From Isoetes taiwanensis (Eukaryota > Streptophyta > Lycopodiopsida > Isoetales > Isoetaceae), in NCBI GenBank assembly GCA_021234155.1, contig JAJEKV010000412.1, positions 162,069 through 226,068 on the forward strand: a stretch of 64,000 nt of DNA, in the 5' to 3' direction. Positions 12,691 through 25,109 of this stretch are shown one piece after another. The translations under genes and the position numbers were made by a program. Below the pieces are notes generated by a model. It was not told the DNA's origin and made no database searches. It saw nothing but the letters and a program-made list of their open reading frames with translations. Position 1 is the stretch's first letter, and every line of letters starts with the position of its first letter.

Positions 12691-15415
12691 TACGAACTCA
12701 TAATAAGAACAATTGAAGCTAACATAGCCATTTTAGAAAAATAGGCTAGACTTACGAAAGTTTAGGTTGCGAGATATGTTTTGCCCTTGCTCAAAGTCGG
12801 TAAACATGAAGCCTACAACATTGTGGATTGGGACAACTCATGAAATGCAGTCTGGCCTGTTAACCTCTCGGTTGGACTGTGGATTGTGGACGGGCCTGGC
12901 CAGTTAACCTCTCGGTAACTGGAGATCCCATCGATCTCTACCGTTGGATCTACTTAATCTTAGGAACTCAAGAATTGATACATGCATACTTAGGTAAAGA
13001 ATTTAATCTTTATACATGCTCTAAGGTCCCAAATAAAATTATTCTTGCCATTACTCAGCAAAACCAAAGCTTTAAAATAAAGTTAACTTCAATCCCATAT
13101 ATAATAACAATAATAGTCAAGTTAACTGGACAGCAATCCACATGCATCTACCCCCCCTTTTCTGAAGCTTGGCTACTCTCTGGAGCGTCTTGCACCTCTG
13201 CTTACACCATTAACCATGGGATTAGTCACACGGACTAAGTGGGGATCGGGGATCTAGGTCACATCTAGCATTAATAATCACAAAGCATTAACTTAGAACA
13301 ATAACGTAGCCTTACCATAACCTCGCCCCTGCAATCCGAGTAATTAATCCAACAAGCATAACCACAATGCATAATTTTACCAAACATAGCCATTGCAACT
13401 TGATTCCAACATTGAAAAACCACATATACAATAGCCAAGCAACCAAAGCATCAACATTGCAACCAATATTCCTCTGGGTCTGAGCAACGTCAACTCGGCT
13501 GATCAGGCCAGTGACATAGAGGCGGGGTAACCACGTGTGTACACACCCATCCACGCTGCGTCCAGCATTGGAGGACCACCCCATACGGTACCAACGCCCG
13601 ATGTTCAAATAATAACAATACATTCTTACTATGCAAAAACCGCGAGTCTAGACCATCGCACCTAGACTCCGGCCCCAGAGGTCTATATCAAAGAGTTATG
13701 CCCTTATATAATTCAAGAAATTCTGTAATACACATTTAATGCAACTAAGAAACCCAACCATAGTCATATAAATTACTACAACCATCATAATGCAAAAAGC
13801 AACCGTCAACCATAAGTTAAGATAAAACATTCCTTACATCTCTGGACTAAGTTAATTATCTTATTCAACATTGTTATCTAAGACCTTGACGATGGTTGCC
13901 TCCTTATCTCTGCTAATTAATTTAATGGTTTTGGTGCCCATTCTCCACCCATTACCTCTGCCTTGCATTACGCCCACCATTAATCTGGCTAATTCCCATA
14001 GATTCCAATATCTAACTAACTAACCTGTGAATTTACCCATTAAATAACCGTAGATAGCTTATATCCATTAACACAACTAATTCTTAAATTACCTTTATTT
14101 TTTTCTGTAACATTAGTTAACACCGTGTTGACTAACTACTAATTTTTCCTGTTTTAACCTAACGTACAGGTTATGAACGCGGCTTGCAGCTCGTGAATCC
14201 GGCCTCCAGGCCATCGGATCCAGCCCAAAACCTCTTGGGCCCAGCCGATTTTGGCTTTTACAGGGGTTTCCAAGCCAAATCACACTGATTGTGGCCGAAA
14301 AAGATGATTCTAACTCATTTTTCTGCTTGACAAAATCAGACCAGGAACTGCCGGACTTGGCATCCAGACCATCGATTCCACATGAATAGCCCATAAAACA
14401 TTCCGATTTTGCCTTCTCAAGGCCTCTTGGATCATTTCGGCCTACCTGCGGCGCGATTCAGGGGGTTTCAGATCGGTTCCTGGCCATCAAAATCATGTTT
14501 TCCACAGCCAAGTTCTTGCTTCAATTCTCCTAAATTTGCATTCTTTCTCCATTTCGGCCTTCCTAAGGCCCAATTCGGCCTGTTCCAGGGCAATTTGCCA
14601 TGCTTTTCAAACATTTCCATTCGACAAGATCATGCCGACTCTGCCTGCTGCATGCAAGAGAAATTCCACTGTCTTTGCTAGTTCTGGCTTCATCACTTAA
14701 TTTTAACCCACTCTTCAAACATCCTAACCAATCTAACCCATCCCAGCTTCCTCTACCACGGATTACAGTCACACCTCTTACTATTACCATGATGGAAATT
14801 CCAGAAAAATATTCAATTTGTTGCCAGCCATGCAAACCCAATTATCTCAATATTAAAGAATCACTATCCATGCCGTGCGTTCATGTTAACAACCATGCTC
14901 ATACAAACCCATTCTATTCCCAGGCTAGATACATAACCACAAATTTAAACAAGCACATAAATGCTACACTAGAAAACCCCAGGTGTAAGTCTTGATCCCC
15001 ACCTGGAATCCCGCTTGCTCCCTCTGCACTCCAACACGCTCCCAAAGTAGTGCTCACACCCTGCTCCTTCAGCAAATCGACTGCAATCTATCGCCTTCCA
15101 AATGCTTCACGATGTACTTGTATTTATTATTAATTACCAGTATACTTATCCGTATAATCTCTACATATACGATATATATACTCTGCATGCATAGTATTTT
15201 AATTATTATTCCTTTGCATCCTTTAATAAAATAATTCCACAATGTACCTCAAAATCCTAGGTCCGTTACAATTTCTTTAAATATTTCCCAACATTACTTG
15301 GGTAAAATGCCATAAATATACTTGACAAGCCTTTGATGACTAGTCTGCATTATTTTGTTACAGGATCAATTCCAAAAACAAGAATAACAATTATGCCAAC
15401 ATAACCAGGGCCATG
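12691..15415. other. No gene recognised
   Basis: Several open frames around 12,879-13,623 and 14,113-15,234 resemble no family I know and show no convincing splice pattern. GTTAACCTCTCGGT occurs twice at about 12,857 and 12,903. The sequence is otherwise unique A/T-rich intergenic DNA. Confidence 0.4.
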
Positions 15416-16516
15416 TCACTTACTATGCTGGTAAACTGGCATCCCCCATGCAAATTTTGCGGATGCTCTGAACACGCTTGAAACTATCTTGTGCCTAAAA
15501 AGGTGGATCTAATCAGTATCCAAACCACAGCGAAGGAATAAATATACCATAAGAACTAACCTGTTTCCGATATCGTTTACAGTGGAAGCACCACTACTTT
15601 CAGCCCTTTCTGAATACATCTCACCTAGACAGAAGTAGAAGTTTGCAATCTCCAATGATGGACCAAGGAGTACTTGCTCCATCTGAGTTTAATATCTTGT
15701 GACATACATACACGAATTCCTTCCTTTGCATCTCCCAATGCTCGGCAACAGTTCATCAAAGGTGTAAATGCATCAAATAGCAGCACATGTAAGCTTTGGA
15801 GTTCCAAATACAACTCAATGTTTGTACCAGCTTTCCTGTAAAGTTGACAATGTAATTCTCCAAGAGGATCCGGCGTCCTTGAAGTGCCTTTCACCATATC
15901 GATTCTTGCTCGACCAAGCTGGCGTTCTGGCGCCTCATACACTATCTCCCATGGCATGATAGCCAAATCTCTACCTCTTTTGAAAGATCAGATAAATTTT
16001 TACATGAATCGCATTCCCAAAATAATGATTCTTAAGCCCTCGGCAAAATTATTATGCAAATGAAGAACTTCTTACAATTACCCCACCGCAGCCTTTCACA
16101 TTACAAACACATCCACGCAATGCACCCATCATAAATTCGTAAATAATACAGGATCAAGGGAAGAAGCAATAGAAACCTCAAGGAATCGATCAGCAGTTGA
16201 GAAAAGGGCTCCAAACAACGCTCACAAGAAGCGGTCAAAATATTCGTTGCGACAAAGTTTGCCTCTTAGTGTTCCTCTTGGTTCATACAAATTGATATAC
16301 TGAAACACATCTTTGCACAAGTGATGCTTTAGATTACAGACAATAAGAACTGATTAGAAGACATGGAGCAGGCAAATAAGAGCATACTTTAATACGAGCA
16401 AACTAAACTTCCACCTCTGTATCTTGTGGGATATCATAAGTAGCTCGAACATACATGGTACTACCTTCGGATGCAAAACAAGCAATTTGGTGCATCCGCG
16501 GTCTTTGTGGTTTCTC
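15416..16516 (-). pseudogene. SMYD-type SET-domain protein, C-terminal half (5' incomplete, frameshifted)
   Basis: Family members are lysine methyltransferases, usually nuclear or cytosolic. Minus-strand exons, approximate at their 5' ends: about 16516-16415, 16299-16226, about 16139-16076, about 15975-15712, about 15690-15561, 15494-15416. The first two encode the end of a SET domain (MYVRATYDIPQDTEVE, then YINLYEPRGTLRGKLCRNEY). The third gives a cysteine-rich post-SET piece (CVCNVKGCGG). The rest gives a helical, TPR-like C-terminus (LQSLHVLLFDAFTPLMNCCR, LEIANFYFCLGEMYSERAES) ending PVYQHSK. Expected parts are missing: no MYND finger or N-terminal SET half was found up to 17.6 kb, and the NHSCxPN motif is not visible before RMHQIACFA. 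The two C-terminal helical segments are in different frames, separated by 29 nt, too short for a plant intron. It is probably a decayed or partial gene; the exact subfamily is uncertain. Confidence 0.5.
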
Positions 16517-17540
16517 ATTCAATCACACTAAACAATAATGCATAATCCCGAAATCTGTAAGCTTCTCAGTCATAATAGTAAATAGCATCCTCAGTCGTAA
16601 TAGTATCATCTATGAAGAACATCAGTAAGATGGAAATCACATCATTTTATGTTTTGTAATATAGATTCTTGATCCGTGATATCCATTTCAAGAAGAAAGG
16701 CATTAATGTTTTGGAGTTGAGTCAAGTGAAGTTTTGGGCCAAAAATACTCGACCATAGAAAGTCCCTGCTTATTGCCCAAAGTAAGCAAAGCTATAAAGA
16801 AAGGAAAAACACAAATATAGACCTTAAAAAGCATGTAATGATTCCCTGTTTCAAATTGAACTCCAAGTATTGCAATCCAGAGCTTTTGTGCTTGACAACT
16901 CGTTTTTCTCTTCCCTATGCATTATACATAAAGTTTAGTTGCAACAATTGCACTTATCAGGCCAGCTTCTGCTCCTAGTACAAACTACAATCTACAATCA
17001 AATCCACGGTTTAATGCTCCTTGAGCTCGATGCCTAGAATGGAAGAAACTGGACCCCAAATCACGGCAGGACAACTCTGGACAGGAGCAAACCTCTGTCA
17101 TCGCCCACCAAAAAATACTGCCAAAGCCTAACGCAATTCGAAAGCTGGAAAATACCTAGGTTAAGCCCAGATTCCGCGACGGGGAAAAAACTTCAACTAT
17201 AAGGCCAGGAGGAAGGACGAATCCGGCATCAGAGATGCTCCATTGTCGAGTTCAATAGCCTTTGTTGTCAAGTCTTCACGCTAAATCCCATCAAGCGATG
17301 GTTCTGCAGACAAGAAAAATCACGGAAATGCTATTAAAAACTAAGAAAAACTATGATTGAATTGCAAGAGCCAGACCCTATATGGTGCAGCATCGTCAAC
17401 TTTCTCAATCGCCATACCCGAAATTTGCTACCTGATTTTATAAGAAAAGCCTTGCCATGCAGAGCCGGAATGACATGCAGCATGCACTCAACGCAGCAGA
17501 CGCAAAATCTTCCTTCAATTTGGGTCCAACAAATGCTCAC
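16517..17540. other. No gene recognised
   Basis: Upstream flank of the SET-domain fragment. No MYND finger or further SET exon could be identified on the minus strand. An AACCATCGCTTGATGGG segment after a CTGCAG acceptor-like site near 17,318 is the only exon-like hint. Confidence 0.3.
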
Positions 17541-17606
17541 CCTCGAAAAATGGAACCCTGACGGAAGGCGCAGAAGGGAGGGCAGAATCCGAGGTGTAGA
17601 AGCCAT
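17541..17606 (-). CDS. Possible first coding exon with organelle-presequence character
   Basis: A 22-codon minus-strand stretch begins MASTPRILPSLLRLPSG and runs directly into AGG/GTGAGC, a good splice donor, in phase 0. It is rich in Ser, Leu and Arg and lacks acidic residues, like a mitochondrial or plastid targeting peptide. It could be the distal first exon of the TAM41-type gene, where a phase-0 acceptor just before GTGGCTATC at about 11,050 would fit. It could also belong to the SET-domain gene or be chance. No linking evidence is visible. Confidence 0.25.
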
Positions 17607-17681
17607 AGCCAAGTCCGGCGGATAGCGTTTGTGTAGCAGGCTGATAATGGGGCTGGATGACCGACCATTTACAGGCAGCAG

Positions 17682-17793
17682 CCAGTTTTTAGCAGTCATC
17701 AGCATATGCTAGGTATATGCCAGCATATACTTGAATATGCCCACATACCCACATAAACGAGGGTTTGCCCCCCTAGGGGCAACCCAAAAATCG
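17682..17793 (+). repeat. Left member of a distant inverted-repeat pair
   Basis: About 105 bp containing AGCAGTCATCAGCATATGC, several GGTATATGCC-like units and CCCCCCTAGGGGCAACCCAA. It is the reverse complement, with scattered mismatches, of 25,110-25,216. In each arm the AGCAGTCAT end points outwards, as in terminal inverted repeats with subterminal ATATGCC motifs. Confidence 0.75.
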
Positions 17794-17879
17794 GAAGAAA
17801 CTAATCTTGTGTTGTGACCACGTGAATCGACCAAAAAAAAACAAAAACAAAACAGTTGCCTAAGGTCGGGCGAGTTCCC

Positions 17880-18115
17880 ATGTTCACAACTAACCTCAAA
17901 ATTTGGGAGCGCAATAAATATCGGACGCTGACATGTTATACCCACGGGCATATCCGTGGTATATCCGTGTGTTTGACATGTTATAGCCACGCCCAAAAAA
18001 ATTTACACGGCGTTTTTGTGGACTAAGCAGATGTTTTGCCATTTAAGGCTGGGTATAACATGTCAGCGTCCGACATTTACCGCGATGGCAAAATTTGAGG
18101 TAACTTCCAAGTTCG
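17880..18115. repeat. Foldback (MITE-like) element
   Basis: The inner arms are near-perfect: TCGGACGCTGACATGTTATA (about 17,921-17,940) against TATAACATGTCAGCGTCCGA (about 18,055-18,074). Similarity extends outward through ACCTCAAAATTTG and its partner CAAAATTTGAGGT. The loop carries GGCATATCCGTGGTATATCC. No open frame is present. Confidence 0.75.
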
Positions 18116-18389
18116 GCTTGGATTTTTTAGAAATGGCGGGAGGTATGGTTACCTGACTTGAATCTTGAAGTCAGGTCGGAGGTGTGCATGGTAACATAGC
18201 CTTACAAGGGGCTTTCACACGACTAGCATGTCTTATATTTTAGGCATACCATTGTCATTATTTAGAACAGCTTGTTTTCACACGGAGCCATAGAAGACAT
18301 GTCTTATTTAGTTTCCGTACACCCTGCAGTCTTATTATTTTCTTCTTCTTCTTCGACACAGCTTCAGTAGGACTATTAACTGAACCATT

Positions 18390-18775
18390 ACACAAACCAT
18401 TACATTACATGCCTTAAAATTAAATTCCCCCTTAAACCCCCTTTTGTTTGGGTGCATATTCACACGGGGGGTGACTCCGGGCAACGAGAGCTGTTGGATA
18501 GGCATATTCACCCCTTATTCCTTAATCTACACCGTACACAAAGTTCCTCGTTTGTGGGGTATGGATGTATAGAATTTGTTATACTGAATAACAAGATTTG
18601 CAAAATACTATAAGATTTCAGGCAATATACTATATGTTGTTGATTTTGTACGTGCAAAACATAATTACAGGAGCTCTCGCTGCCCTACGTCACCCCCCGT
18701 GTGAATATACACCCAAACAAAAGGGGGTTTAAGGGGGAATTTAATTTTAAGGCATGTAATGTTATGGTTTGTGTT
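18390..18775. repeat. Foldback element with ~100-bp arms
   Basis: The left arm 18,390-18,492 is an almost perfect inverted copy of the right arm 18,672-18,775. Shared landmarks are CCTTAAAATTAAATTCCCCC, TTAAACCCCCTTTTGTTTGG and TTCACACGGGGGGTGAC. The 180-bp spacer is A/T-rich. The right arm is followed by a short hairpin, GGCCCCTTCGGGGCC-like (GTGCCCCTTCGGGGCC). A partial relative lies at 20,745-20,935. Confidence 0.85.
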
Positions 18776-20284
18776 ATAGGTTAAAAAAAAAATGTGCCCC
18801 TTCGGGGCCAAAAACAAACAACGTTACATCACATTTGGATGAGTTGATGTTGATGTTGATGTTGTGTTGTGTTATAAAATAGAACATATTGACGGTGCAG
18901 GAGCAACAACAATCGGAGCAACAACAATCGGGCCACTAAAAAAACGTGGTGTGCAATGTCAAATGTTCAATCTGGAACTGGATATGACATGGTGACGTTC
19001 ATGTTCATGTCCTAAGTACCAAAACATTCACACAACATCCAACGTTTAACGTCAAACCAGTGTTGCACTATAATTATCAGTCTATGAATTCAGACATGGT
19101 TAAATCCTTTGCAGCTTTTCCTGCTTGGTGTGCATGCTAAGGCTTGTAGCAGCAGAATTGTAGAAGCAACCGATATTCAATAAGGAGTCCTTGTGAACAA
19201 GTTCCTCTGATTTCCCTTCAACAAACTGATGTCAACACCAATGCTAATTGAGATTTTGACACCTAATCCTAAAAAAACTTTTAACCAAAAAGTAGTAATA
19301 AGTAACAGATATATAGAGCCACATAGCTTACAAGCAAAGAGACGATCATGCATTGCATGTTATTGCATCCAAAGGTACAAATGTTTTCCTGCGTAACATA
19401 CCTAGGTTTTCTACAGATCTTCACATATCTTTCTTCAGCTCTGTTCAGTTTTATACTGATAGTTCCGTGCTTGGTCTCCAAAACCAGCAGCAGCTGCAGT
19501 TTTTGTGTGATTTCCGAATGGTCTGTGATTTCCGAATGGTCTAGGTAGGTTCATGAGTGCTGGCATCACCTGGAATATACGTGGCTTCTAAGACATCATT
19601 TCAAAGGGACATGAACCTTTTTGATTGCCGCTGGAGCTACTGGTCGACCAAAAGCCATGTTATGATGGGAAAGCCTGATGTTTACTTTTGATGGATATGC
19701 AAAGTTTGCTGTCTCACTGTTGGGAACATTATCTGTTTCAGAAGCTAATGAAACAAAAAAGTATGGAGAATCTGAAGCCTTTTTTCCTCTTAGAAGCTAT
19801 CTAAGTTGCCAACAAACTTGATAGAAGAGCCACCACTATATACAGTTTCGGTTGACCTGCCATTTGAAATCACTGAAAGAATTGGCACACAAATGCTATA
19901 TTTGAGCAATGTATCCATGTTGAGGTTTCAACATACCTGACAACTGAGATGCTTTCATCTGGTGCATAAAACAAAGGCACGAAATGTACTGTGCACGAAA
20001 TGTACCAAGCACTCACTTGCAGATTTTTAAAAGAAATATTGCTCCATGGATGGCCCCACACTTTTTTACCATTGAATTACAATGGATGTGTGTGAAAAAG
20101 TAACTAATCCATTCATGTTCTTCCAATCAATGATCCATAGAAATGGAAGAGTAGACAAAATCGTGCAGAACCGAGGATGGCAAGGGCATATAAGGCCGTG
20201 CTACCTGCTTTGCGCATCAATAAATGGACCTTCCAATTGTTCATATACCCAACCTGGGGCAAACAGAGCACTAGATACGCCAGC
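18776..20284. other. No gene recognised
   Basis: Unique A/T-rich sequence. A GATGTT microsatellite-like run is present at about 18,845-18,865 and an 18-bp direct repeat GTGATTTCCGAATGGTCT at 19,507-19,544. No coding or RNA feature was recognised. Confidence 0.4.
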
Positions 20285-20610
20285 ATCTAAAATAACCTTC
20301 AAGGCAGAAGAAAAAAAGAATAGAGCACATCCTCTGCTTCTTCGACTCTGCTCTGCTCTGCTTCTTCGGCTCTGCATCTGGCTACACAAGTTAGAGAAAA
20401 GCGATCTGCCACAACCTTGCATGAATTCGTCAAAAGCATTAGTATAGGAATGTCTATCATCGCCAGAAGAAGAAAAAAGGGCAGAAGAAATAAAAGGGCT
20501 ATAAACAAAATAGAGCCCATCCTTTGGCTCTGCTTCTTTGGCTCTGCTCTGCTATGCTTCTTCGACTCTGCATTCGGCTACACAAATCAAAGAAAAGCGA
20601 CCTGTATGCA
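20285..20610. repeat. About 195-bp tandem duplication rich in CTCTGCTTCTTC
   Basis: Two units share GCAGAAGAA-rich starts (about 20,303 and 20,480), then AGAGC(A/C)CATCCT, runs of GGCTCTGCTCTGCTTCTTC, and end GGCTACACAA(G/A)T followed by AGAGAAAAGCGA-like sequence. The encoded frames are repeat-derived. Confidence 0.6.
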
Positions 20611-20744
20611 AAGTTCCTTGGCCTTCTTGGGTCTTGCTTTAGTAAAGAAATTTTGCACGAAAACATAGAACCCTAAAATGGATTAGGTCGAGGCCTGCAT
20701 GCTTCAGCTTTCGAAATTCATAGGTGAACCATTGAAAATACTGT

Positions 20745-20935
20745 ATATTAAGATTTGCAAAATACTATAAGGTTTGAGATAATGTACTTAATGGTGTTAA
20801 TTTCGTACATGTATTGTAATTTTTTTGAGGCTCTCGCTGCCCTACGTAACCCCCCGTGCGAATATGCACCCAAACCAAAGGGGGTTTAAGGGGGATTTTA
20901 ATTTAAATGTGTCAAATACAATGATTTGTGTTAAT
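20745..20935 (+). repeat. Second, partial copy of the 18.4-18.8 kb foldback family
   Basis: Matches the spacer and right arm of the element at 18,390-18,775: GCAAAATACTATAAG, then CTCTCGCTGCCCTACGT, CCCCCGTG(C/T)GAATAT and AAGGGGGTTTAAGGGGGA. It is followed, after about 45 bp, by the same GGCCCCTTCGGGGCC hairpin. The left arm is absent. Confidence 0.75.
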
Positions 20936-22047
20936 AATGTTAGTTGTGTGGTAATAGTTTGTGTTAACTAAAAAAATTTTTGGCCCCTTCGGGGCCTTAA
21001 GGATGGTGTAGGGGTGTAGATATAGACGACCTTACTAGAAATAAAGGACATGTTTCTACCATCACTAGTCTCATTGTCCAAATTTAGGTCGGATAGAATA
21101 TGCAAAGCGAGAACCATATGGAGGTAGTAGGAAAAAGATATTGCAAATACTCAAAATAAAATTTGTCTAAAGAGAAGCAATAGAATTGTAAGTAATCACC
21201 ATAAATGAGATAATAGAATTACAGAATAGACCTTCTAATCCAGCATTTCCATGCGTGATGCGTGATAGCGGCTGGATTATAATATAATATGCCTCTGCCC
21301 TATTCATGAGTGACTTGCCAAGCCCGACTCCTTCAGAAGAAGATACAACAGCCAGATACTATACGGATCTTGCACCTGTGGATGATGGCAATACACCTTC
21401 CATTTCTGCTTCTGACCAGCCTTTGAAAAGTACAAATAATGTGATTGAAATCATGAAAATAAGAAGAATATTGTGGCATCATGTCCCCTGCAATAGAACA
21501 TGGAAAAGACCTAAAGATAACAAGAAGAGCATACAATTGTCGCCCTACTTTCCACATCATGTAAAGCCCTATACACATAACAGTATAACATATGTTTACA
21601 TATGCCAACAGAAATAGATGCACAACAGCGCACATGTACATACCTATCCATGCATGGACTTTGATTAGTGCGGAACAACCATCTCCTTACACATCGGCCA
21701 CATCCATCCCTCAATGAGAGAAAGTGCAATGCCACCTCGTTATATAGAGATACCTAGGCGCCCTAATTGTTAACCTTTTCTAAATTTAATTATTGCCTTA
21801 CTTTCCAACCTTTGGCATCTTTTTCTCTTCTTTTTTTTTTCTATTTCCCGTAACTCAGATCGCTTCTGTGGAACAAAAAAGCATAGCATTCAACCTTGCA
21901 GGGCTATATCCATCTTGGAAACAAAAAAAATGTTTGGTTGCCAATCTTATAATGGGGATGGCAATGAACTGATATTAACATACCCATAAAGATCTATGCA
22001 GCGTGGACAATTCCAATTCAACAGCACATAACCAAAGCCTGCCTAAC
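20936..22047. other. No gene recognised
   Basis: Downstream flank of the poly(A) polymerase fragment. Frames at 21,306-21,735 on both strands resemble nothing I know. Further 3' exons of the polymerase could not be identified. Confidence 0.35.
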
Positions 22048-22566
22048 CAGTGGAAGGACAATCGCATTCTGATGGTGAGCTGGCAATGTGTTCCTCATTT
22101 TCCAGCAAAACGAATGCAGGTAAATTTTCACTAGGAATGTTTGATATAGATAGAAACATATCGCGATTCACATTCCTGTACATCTCAACCACACGTGTCC
22201 AGTCCCATGCAACCCTAGAAAGACAAAAGTAATCTTGTCCAGACTCAAGTAATGTCGATGTTCACGGAGTGCGCCCTTAAACCCACAAAAAAGTAACAGT
22301 GAGCTTCTTTCCTCGATGGATCAACAATATCATGCAGATGTGGATGACACAAAAGGAGACAATTGGAGGCCATCTCGATTTTTGCAACTAGCTGCCTGAG
22401 ACGTGACTGTACCCAGCCCTTCCAGTTATCAACATCTATTTCATCCTTTGCAGCTAAGCTAATTTGTAGGTAATACTTGTAGGCTGCAAAGAACTGGTAA
22501 GGTTCAAAAATGGCTTCCCACTTTGCCTCATTTGCTTCCACCTTGTGACAAATCCTTTTTCCTCTA
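22048..22566 (-). pseudogene. Nuclear poly(A) polymerase fragment (central/RNA-binding region)
   Basis: Poly(A) polymerases add the 3' tail to cleaved mRNA in the nucleus. A minus-strand exon starting after an AG near 22,566 encodes GKRICHKVEANEAKWEAIFE, then PYQFFAAYKYYLQI, NWKGWVQSRLRQLVAKIE, LLCHPHLHDIVDPSRKEAHC and YFFVGL. This is the classic poly(A) polymerase segment ending the catalytic core and entering the RNA-binding domain. A second exon, 22,214-22,048 after a TTTCTAG acceptor, gives VVEMYRNVNRDMFLSISNIP, a diverged match to the following segment. The catalytic nucleotidyltransferase exons with the three Asp, and the C-terminal tail, are not found between 17.8 and 25.1 kb. It is therefore a partial copy, possibly carried inside the inverted-repeat-bounded segment. 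The family call is firm; function is unlikely. Confidence 0.75.
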
Positions 22567-25109
22567 ACAAAAGGTAATAAATAGCACAGATCCAAGAAGG
22601 CAGCTTGACAATCAACATCAACATTAACACTTTGACAATCGGGGAGATTCGCGGCCAAATAACAGCGGCAGCCCACAAGCTGATTTAACAGCAGCTCCTG
22701 ACATGCAAGCTGATGTTAAGGTAAAAGAGAAGGAGCCTCTTGATGCAGGTAGAGGACTTCATATTGCAGGTAGAGGATGGACATAGACGTGCAACTAACT
22801 CTGGTAGCCACGAGGGTAGAAACCTTGATGCAAAGGTTCGCCATGGCATCTCTGTTACCTAAGGAAGGATGGATCTGCTGTACTAGATGGGCGGTCGCCC
22901 TGGCCGCCTTAGCCGCTACTCACAACACAGAAACGTGGCCAACAAAAAACCCTAGTTATAAAAAAGGCATTGTGGTCCAGCATGTGATTTAATCACGGCC
23001 ATACAATTCTACCTCTCATCAGAAATCAACGGCCAAAAAATGGAGCACTCTAGAAATACTATTTAGTACACCTAGTTGAATACGGCAACAAAATCATAGA
23101 AAAACCTTAGTAAATATCGTACAAAAACACAAAAGAAACCCCCTGTTATTATGCTACATATTCAAGGCAAAGACTACATGACACATATCTATCCTGGCGT
23201 TACCCAGGCCACAACTGGAAGGCATAATACCTAAAATGTGTATAGAAAGTAGTGAAATAGCAAAGACAAATAATAAAGCAGCAAAGCAATATTTTAGTAG
23301 ATCTGTACATTACACATGTAAATGATTACCATGTAAGTTGAAAGTAGACACGTATCATATTATTACTATAAATTATTCCCATGTTTCAAGTAAAAAAGTA
23401 AAAGTACATAATAGATGTAGCTCGGGTTACGCTTCCAATAATTCCATCTTCACGTTAACGTCAACCCTAACAGCAAATAAGAGACAATTGGAGGAGAGAA
23501 CCCGTACCTGCAGCCAATCAATACACAATTAGCGTGAAAACGGTAGATGTGTAAGGGCCAAAAGGTACATTGGGTCTCTCAGTTTATCACTGATCACCAA
23601 TTGTATCCTTTTGCCCTGAGGTGACGTTAGCAAGACGGAATAATAGAATCTTAGTTTCAAAACTTCCCATAAAGCTTAGACCATAAAGTTTAGATTAGTA
23701 GTATGGCATAAAGTTTAAGATCTCTCATAATACGTTTTACAAAATATATCCATCAAAATTGAAATCATTTTTCCTTCTATGTAGATCACGTATAATGATA
23801 CAGTTTCCAACAAATAGAGTAGAACTAGTATTACAACAATTTATCATTTAACATCTACAATTTTAAGGCTTAAGATCTCTAGATTCAAGGAGGAAATGTG
23901 CAATTTGAACATAAGATAGAACCTGAATATTTTCGCCTCAAGTTTCTATGCGTATTTTTGCTTGATGTATGCGCACAGTATCAGCTACTATAAAATTTAA
24001 GGAATAAGCACCATCAGCATTATGTGGCAAGCTCTTCAAATATTACACAAGGCTGAAACTTGTGCACCATAGTTCTCCATATCCGGCACCATGCTATATA
24101 AGCCAAGGGGCTACCACAGGACATTCAAAGGCATTCTACTTCTTGCCTGTTACATGATGTGCATATATCAAATGGCTTTTTCTTTGTTGTAAGAAAAGAA
24201 TTTGGATCCAATATATTTCAAATGGATTTGCTTATGCTATGAGAAAAGCATTTTTCAAAATATTATGCATCAAAGCAAATATTATTTTATCTGACCTGAT
24301 TATTGCACTCCATACTGCAACAGTTTGCATTTGCCCAGCCATCATTATGATGAAGTGGTCCTGCTCGTTTTAGATCTTCCATAAAAGGCGGAATGGAGAA
24401 ATGCAAAAAGCATGCTTATAATGCAAAATGCATATTTGCACTATCTACGAACACTTTCAACCTGTTTTTTGGCAAAAGTTTAGAGCAACCAGTGTTTACA
24501 ATCATAACAAGGCAGAACAACGATCTCTTAAATTTCATTTTTGAAAAATCAAGGCTGCCAAGACATAAGGGCCAGCAGGCTCTGCCCTAGCCACTAGGCT
24601 CATTTAAGCATGTTTCTATCATGCATGTTGCAATGTAATGCATCACTTCATTCTCTGCCTAGACACCAAATTTTAGATCTTCTTAAGGGCTTTGCAGATT
24701 GTGCTTACAGGATGGAGCACAGAAAACATATCATGAACAACAAAAGCCCAAAACCAGTTGCTCAACTACTTTATAATATTCAATCCATCTTGTTTTGGCC
24801 TGAAAATCCATATTTTTCACAAGTAAGCCAGGCTTCTATTTTTCGACCATATTTGCCTCACGTAGAGCAGGCTAACTAGCCATTCTTCCTAGTATTCATA
24901 TGCAGTGGCGACGATTTTTTTGACCTTTCTTTCCTTTTCTAAATCACCATTCCTGGATAAATGCTTTTAGGTTTGCTTCTAGAGCATAGAAGCACCATAC
25001 ATAAAATCGAAATGATGTATAAGTGTAGAAGCATCAGGCCTACCATGAATTTTTCTGCCAGGCAGCAATCCGAGATCCTGGCCATGTTGGCATATACCTC
25101 TGCAGTCTT
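22567..25109. other. No gene recognised
   Basis: A/T-rich sequence without a recognisable frame or repeat. Upstream poly(A) polymerase exons were looked for here on the minus strand and not found. Confidence 0.4.

Noticed and set aside
18776-18820. Rho-independent-type terminator (hairpin GGGGC with A/T run)
   Set aside because: The DNA is eukaryotic nuclear, and the same hairpin accompanies the second copy of the foldback family, so it is part of that repeat.
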